Shown: positions 15,205 to 17,612 of the stretch, in pieces
Layout: every line of letters starts with the position of its first letter
Position numbering within the stretch: the first letter of the stretch is position 1
DNA from: Desulfurococcales archaeon
Lineage (GTDB): Archaea; Thermoproteota; Thermoprotei_A; Sulfolobales; Acidilobaceae
Direction: 5' to 3'
DNA length: 17,612 nucleotides
Assembly (NCBI GenBank): GCA_015521095.1
Contig: WAOU01000005.1
Span: forward strand, 1 to 17,612
Translations under genes and position numbers: made by a program
Notes under the pieces: generated by a model
The model's database searches: none
What the model saw: only the letters and a program-made list of their open reading frames with translations
Told to the model about the DNA's origin: nothing

Positions 15205-16470
15205 TTACACTGGATATTTTCTTCCTATAGGATCCCGGTATAACAGTACAGGGATCTTGTCTCCCGGTTTTAGATTTTCGGCTCCTGTAAACGCGATTCC
15301 GTTGGCGAGGACTAGTCCCACATTTGCGCTGCTCAACTGGTATACCTTGTTTAATGGAGTAGCGTAGTACACGCCGTCTCTGTATTCTACGCGAACCTTG
15401 ATTGGCCTGGGCCTCCCCGCCTTGATGCTATCGGTGAGGACGGCATCGACTATATAGAGTGGCGGTGCTCCCTTCTCCACGTTACCGAGGTACCTGAGAT
15501 ATGGATACACTAGTCGTATGAATCCATGCAGGGCGCTAAGTGGATAGCCTGAGAGTCCTATTATAGGCTTGTTTCCTACTATGAAAGCGCTGGTAGGTCG
15601 TCCACCCTTTACGAATAGTCCGCGGAAGAGTAGTTCTCCTCCTATGTCGTCTTTTAGCTGGTAGAATAAGTCTATGTTGCTGGGCCCTGTACCGCCCGTT
15701 AAGAGGACTACGTCGACGTTGTCTAATAGGTGTTTAATGTACCATGCTACTGCCTCCTTATTGTCTGGTAATAGGACGCTGTCAACTATCTCTACCCATG
15801 GCAAGTACTCGTATATGAAGGCTTCTAAGAGTCCACCAGTTGTTGCTACTACCTTACCCTTATACACTTTCATCTGTGTACTTATTGGATCACTCGGGAC
15901 AATGAGCTCGTTACCTGTGCTAATTATTGCTACCCTAACCTTCCTATAGACCTCTACCTCGGTTACTGCAACTTCTAAGAATCCGACGACATCGTATACT
16001 GTTAAGAGCTGGCCTCTCTTTGCCAGGAGCTGGCCTTTTCTTGTTATACTGCCTCTGGGATCGATATATTGGTGGGGCTCTATCTTATCTTTAACAATAA
16101 TATATCCGTCCTCGACCTCAACCTTCTCCTCAGGAACCACCGCATCTGCTCCATCCGGTAGATAAGCCCCGGTTGTCACATAGACGGCCTCGCCCTCGCC
16201 GATCTTAATACCAACATCGCTCGTCCCGATAACAGCCTCGCCAACTAGTTTTAGCTTGCCTGGCGTATCACTACTACGAACAGCGTAGCCGTCGTATGCG
16301 CTTTTATGGCGTGGTGGCCAGTCGAAGGGAGCATGCACATCCTTTGCAAGTACATGGTCGGGAGACTCCCATACAGGGACAATAAATGATTCCGTTACCG
16401 GGCGAGTATGACTCTTCAAAATCTCTAAGGCCTCTGGCACAGGAGTAAGTTTTCCGAGATACCTCGACAC
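15205..16470 (-). CDS. moeA: Molybdopterin molybdotransferase MoeA family
   Basis: 421-aa enzyme inserting molybdate or tungstate into adenylylated molybdopterin, making the cofactor for oxidoreductases. Visible motifs: SAYDGYAV (57-64, the MDGYA motif), YVTTGAYLPDGADAVVPEE (97-115), VRVAIISTGNELIVPSD (178-194), LLTGGTGPSNIDL (256-268, the molybdopterin-binding loop), and GLSGYPLSAL near 310, which stands for the usual GLPGNPVSA. The substitutions there, and loss of the usual xDSN segment after STGNEL (here KVYKGKVVAT), mark a divergent branch common where two MoeA paralogues exist. C-terminal domain IV is present. The GTG start at 16470 has GGTG eight bases before it. Upstream lies a divergent transporter and a palindrome. 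Cofactor metal (Mo or W) is not decidable. Confidence 0.92.
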   Translation of the reverse strand: MSRYLGKLTPVPEALEILKSHTRPVTESFIVPVWESPDHVLAKDVHAPFDWPPRHKSAYDGYAVRSSDTPGKLKLVGEAVIGTSDVGIKIGEGEAVYVTTGAYLPDGADAVVPEEKVEVEDGYIIVKDKIEPHQYIDPRGSITRKGQLLAKRGQLLTVYDVVGFLEVAVTEVEVYRKVRVAIISTGNELIVPSDPISTQMKVYKGKVVATTGGLLEAFIYEYLPWVEIVDSVLLPDNKEAVAWYIKHLLDNVDVVLLTGGTGPSNIDLFYQLKDDIGGELLFRGLFVKGGRPTSAFIVGNKPIIGLSGYPLSALHGFIRLVYPYLRYLGNVEKGAPPLYIVDAVLTDSIKAGRPRPIKVRVEYRDGVYYATPLNKVYQLSSANVGLVLANGIAFTGAENLKPGDKIPVLLYRDPIGRKYPV

Positions 16471-16474
16471 TTTA

Positions 16475-16499
16475 ATCGCACCATATATTATAGTGCGAT
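16475..16499. promoter_or_regulatory. Inverted repeat at the moeA promoter (operator-like)
   Basis: ATCGCAC (16475-16481) and GTGCGAT (16493-16499) are perfect inverted arms around an 11-base AT-only core. It lies 5-29 bases upstream of the moeA start and overlaps the likely transcription start, with a TATA-like ATATTTTAGG (minus strand) about 15 bases further upstream. A regulator binding here would affect moeA; which one is unknown. Confidence 0.4.
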
Positions 16500-16538
16500 G
16501 CCATATCCTAAAATATAACTAAACGTCTAGATACTTGT

Positions 16539-16631
16539 ATGCTGGAGAAATATAGTATCGGAAACCTAGACATAGCCTCGGCCAGAAACGACCAAGCAAC
16601 AAGATCAGGGTATCTACCAGTATTGAGGTGA
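16539..16631 (+). CDS. Possible 30-aa leader peptide upstream of the MFS gene
   Basis: ATG at 16539 opens 30 codons (MLEKYSIGNLDIASARND...VLR) ending in TGA at 16629-16631. A TATA-like CTAAAATATAAC (16508-16519) sits about 26 bases before the ATG, which would make it leaderless. The stop codon lies inside GAGGTGA (16625-16631), the apparent binding site for the transporter. Same frame as the transporter, with the stop and two codons between. May be chance; no family likeness. Confidence 0.25.
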   Translation: MLEKYSIGNLDIASARNDQATRSGYLPVLR

Positions 16632-16637
16632 CGACCA

Positions 16638-17612
16638 CTGACCACTAGATCGACAAGACTCTACCTAATGATAATAGGAGTAACAATAGCAGGCATAGCC
16701 GCAGGAATAGCCAGACCATCCATTGCCTACTATGTAAAATACGATCTACAAAGCACGATGCTCTATGCCGCAGGATTAACAAGCGGATTCATGATGGGAA
16801 GAGCAATCACAAGTATCCTAGGAGGAGTCATAGGAGACCTTGTACCAGAGAAACGCTGGATAATGTCAGGAATACCAATAGCCCTCTCAGCAATACTGAT
16901 CGCTATTATTCCATTTCTAGAGGCTCCCAGCCTTGTCCTAGTAATAATGGGTATATGGGGACTACTAGCTGGACTAGCCTGGCCAACCGCACAGGTAGTA
17001 ACAGCCTATCTAGACGAGAAGGGAGGCAAGGCATTAAGCTACTATTTCGCTGCAGGAAGCCTAGGAATCTCTATAGGGAACAAGCTCTTTGGAACACTCC
17101 AGTTATCCTATACCAAGCTTATCTGGCTAGGCGCACTACTCATGGCCTTGTCCTCGTTCCTGATAATCGCTAGCGCATGCTGCATCTCGTGGATGCCGAA
17201 GAGCAAGATCAAGCATATAAAGAAGAGCCTGCTTGACATAAGAGTAGTATTCGTACTGGTCTCGGCACTCGTTTTAGGCATGATGAGCGGGGTCTTGAAA
17301 GAATTCTTCTACATATATAGTAACGAGGTATACGGCATCGGAAAAGAAGGCCTCGGAGACCTCCTCCTAGTATCCGGGCTCCTAAGCGTAGCCGCCGGCC
17401 TCATCGCGGGATATGCAAGCGATAAATACGGGCCCGACAAGGTTCTATTGCCTGTTCTGGGAATAACAATACTGGGAGGCATTATACTTGGGCTAGAGAT
17501 TAGATCCCTCATCGCCCTATACCTAGGTTATCTCTTAGCCGTATCCGGCGTTCGGGCAAGCATGCCCCTGACACGGAACGCAAAGATAGTTAGTAGAGCA
17601 GGAGGCACAGTA
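16638..17612 (+). CDS. Major facilitator superfamily transporter, 3' end outside window
   Basis: Membrane transporter with at least eight to nine helices in the 325 residues seen. Both halves carry the MFS loop 2-3 motif: GGVIGDLVPEKRW in the N-half and AGYASDKYGPDKVL in the C-half. Substrate is not indicated; the group includes exporters of drugs and small acids. No stop occurs before the window end. The start is unusual. The frame is closed by TGA at 16629-16631 and contains no ATG, GTG or TTG until ATG 16668, which already lies inside the first helix. CTG at 16638, six bases after the strong GAGGTGA (16625-16631), gives a natural N-terminus (M)-T-T-R-S-T-R-L-Y-L before that helix. I therefore take CTG as start, with ATG 16668 as the alternative. 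Divergent from moeA. Confidence 0.82.
   Translation, partial: MTTRSTRLYLMIIGVTIAGIAAGIARPSIAYYVKYDLQSTMLYAAGLTSGFMMGRAITSILGGVIGDLVPEKRWIMSGIPIALSAILIAIIPFLEAPSLVLVIMGIWGLLAGLAWPTAQVVTAYLDEKGGKALSYYFAAGSLGISIGNKLFGTLQLSYTKLIWLGALLMALSSFLIIASACCISWMPKSKIKHIKKSLLDIRVVFVLVSALVLGMMSGVLKEFFYIYSNEVYGIGKEGLGDLLLVSGLLSVAAGLIAGYASDKYGPDKVLLPVLGITILGGIILGLEIRSLIALYLGYLLAVSGVRASMPLTRNAKIVSRAGGTV

Noticed and set aside
16628..16648. GTG at 16628 as the MFS start
   Set aside because: It is in another frame and hits TAG after six codons.

Overview
The window reads as chromosomal DNA of a hyperthermophilic crenarchaeon, most like Desulfurococcales. Supporting signs are heavy use of ATA, CTA and AGA/AGG codons, GGTGA/GAGGTG ribosome binding sites, frequent GTG and TTG starts, archaeal class III (prepilin) signal peptides, and a tRNA-Ser gene with encoded CCA and an intron at the canonical 37/38 site. 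I cannot name a species from the sequence alone.

Layout. Bases 1-732 hold the 3' part of truD. Convergent with it, and overlapping it by 21 bp, is a 270-aa pilin-like gene (minus strand). That gene is divergent from a very large (810-aa) tyrosine-rich pilin-like gene (1702-4134), and both proteins carry DxDxDG-type loops. Then comes an 837-bp A-rich stretch without genes that is full of small inverted repeats. It leads into a membrane-anchored, Nudix-like gene broken by a -1 frameshift (4972-6608). Related inverted repeats lie on both sides of this gene. Next is a membrane protein gene with very G/T-rich codons (6856-7779).

A two-gene operon follows: a 56-aa membrane protein (7946-8116) and, 7 bp on, a PutP-like sodium:solute symporter (8124-9974). 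After a hypothetical gene (10132-10551) comes a metal-dependent amidohydrolase of the prolidase/imidazolonepropionase type (10662-11927) that is clearly dead, with three frameshifts and two in-frame TAG codons. The tRNA-Ser(CGA) gene (minus strand) follows, then a nucleotidyltransferase-like gene and pyruvate kinase. On the minus strand lie moeA and, downstream of it, a purine-type phosphoribosyltransferase. The window ends in a 3'-truncated MFS transporter divergent from moeA, which seems to start at CTG.

Functionally this is mostly housekeeping (tRNA modification, glycolysis, purine salvage, molybdenum or tungsten cofactor) broken by an accessory stretch from about 0.7 to 7.8 kb with surface proteins, structured intergenic DNA and a broken gene. 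I see no CRISPR array, recognisable transposase or integrase. The best candidates for something little described are the divergent pilin pair, the 56-aa symporter partner, and the repeat-flanked frameshifted gene with its repeat-rich upstream region.
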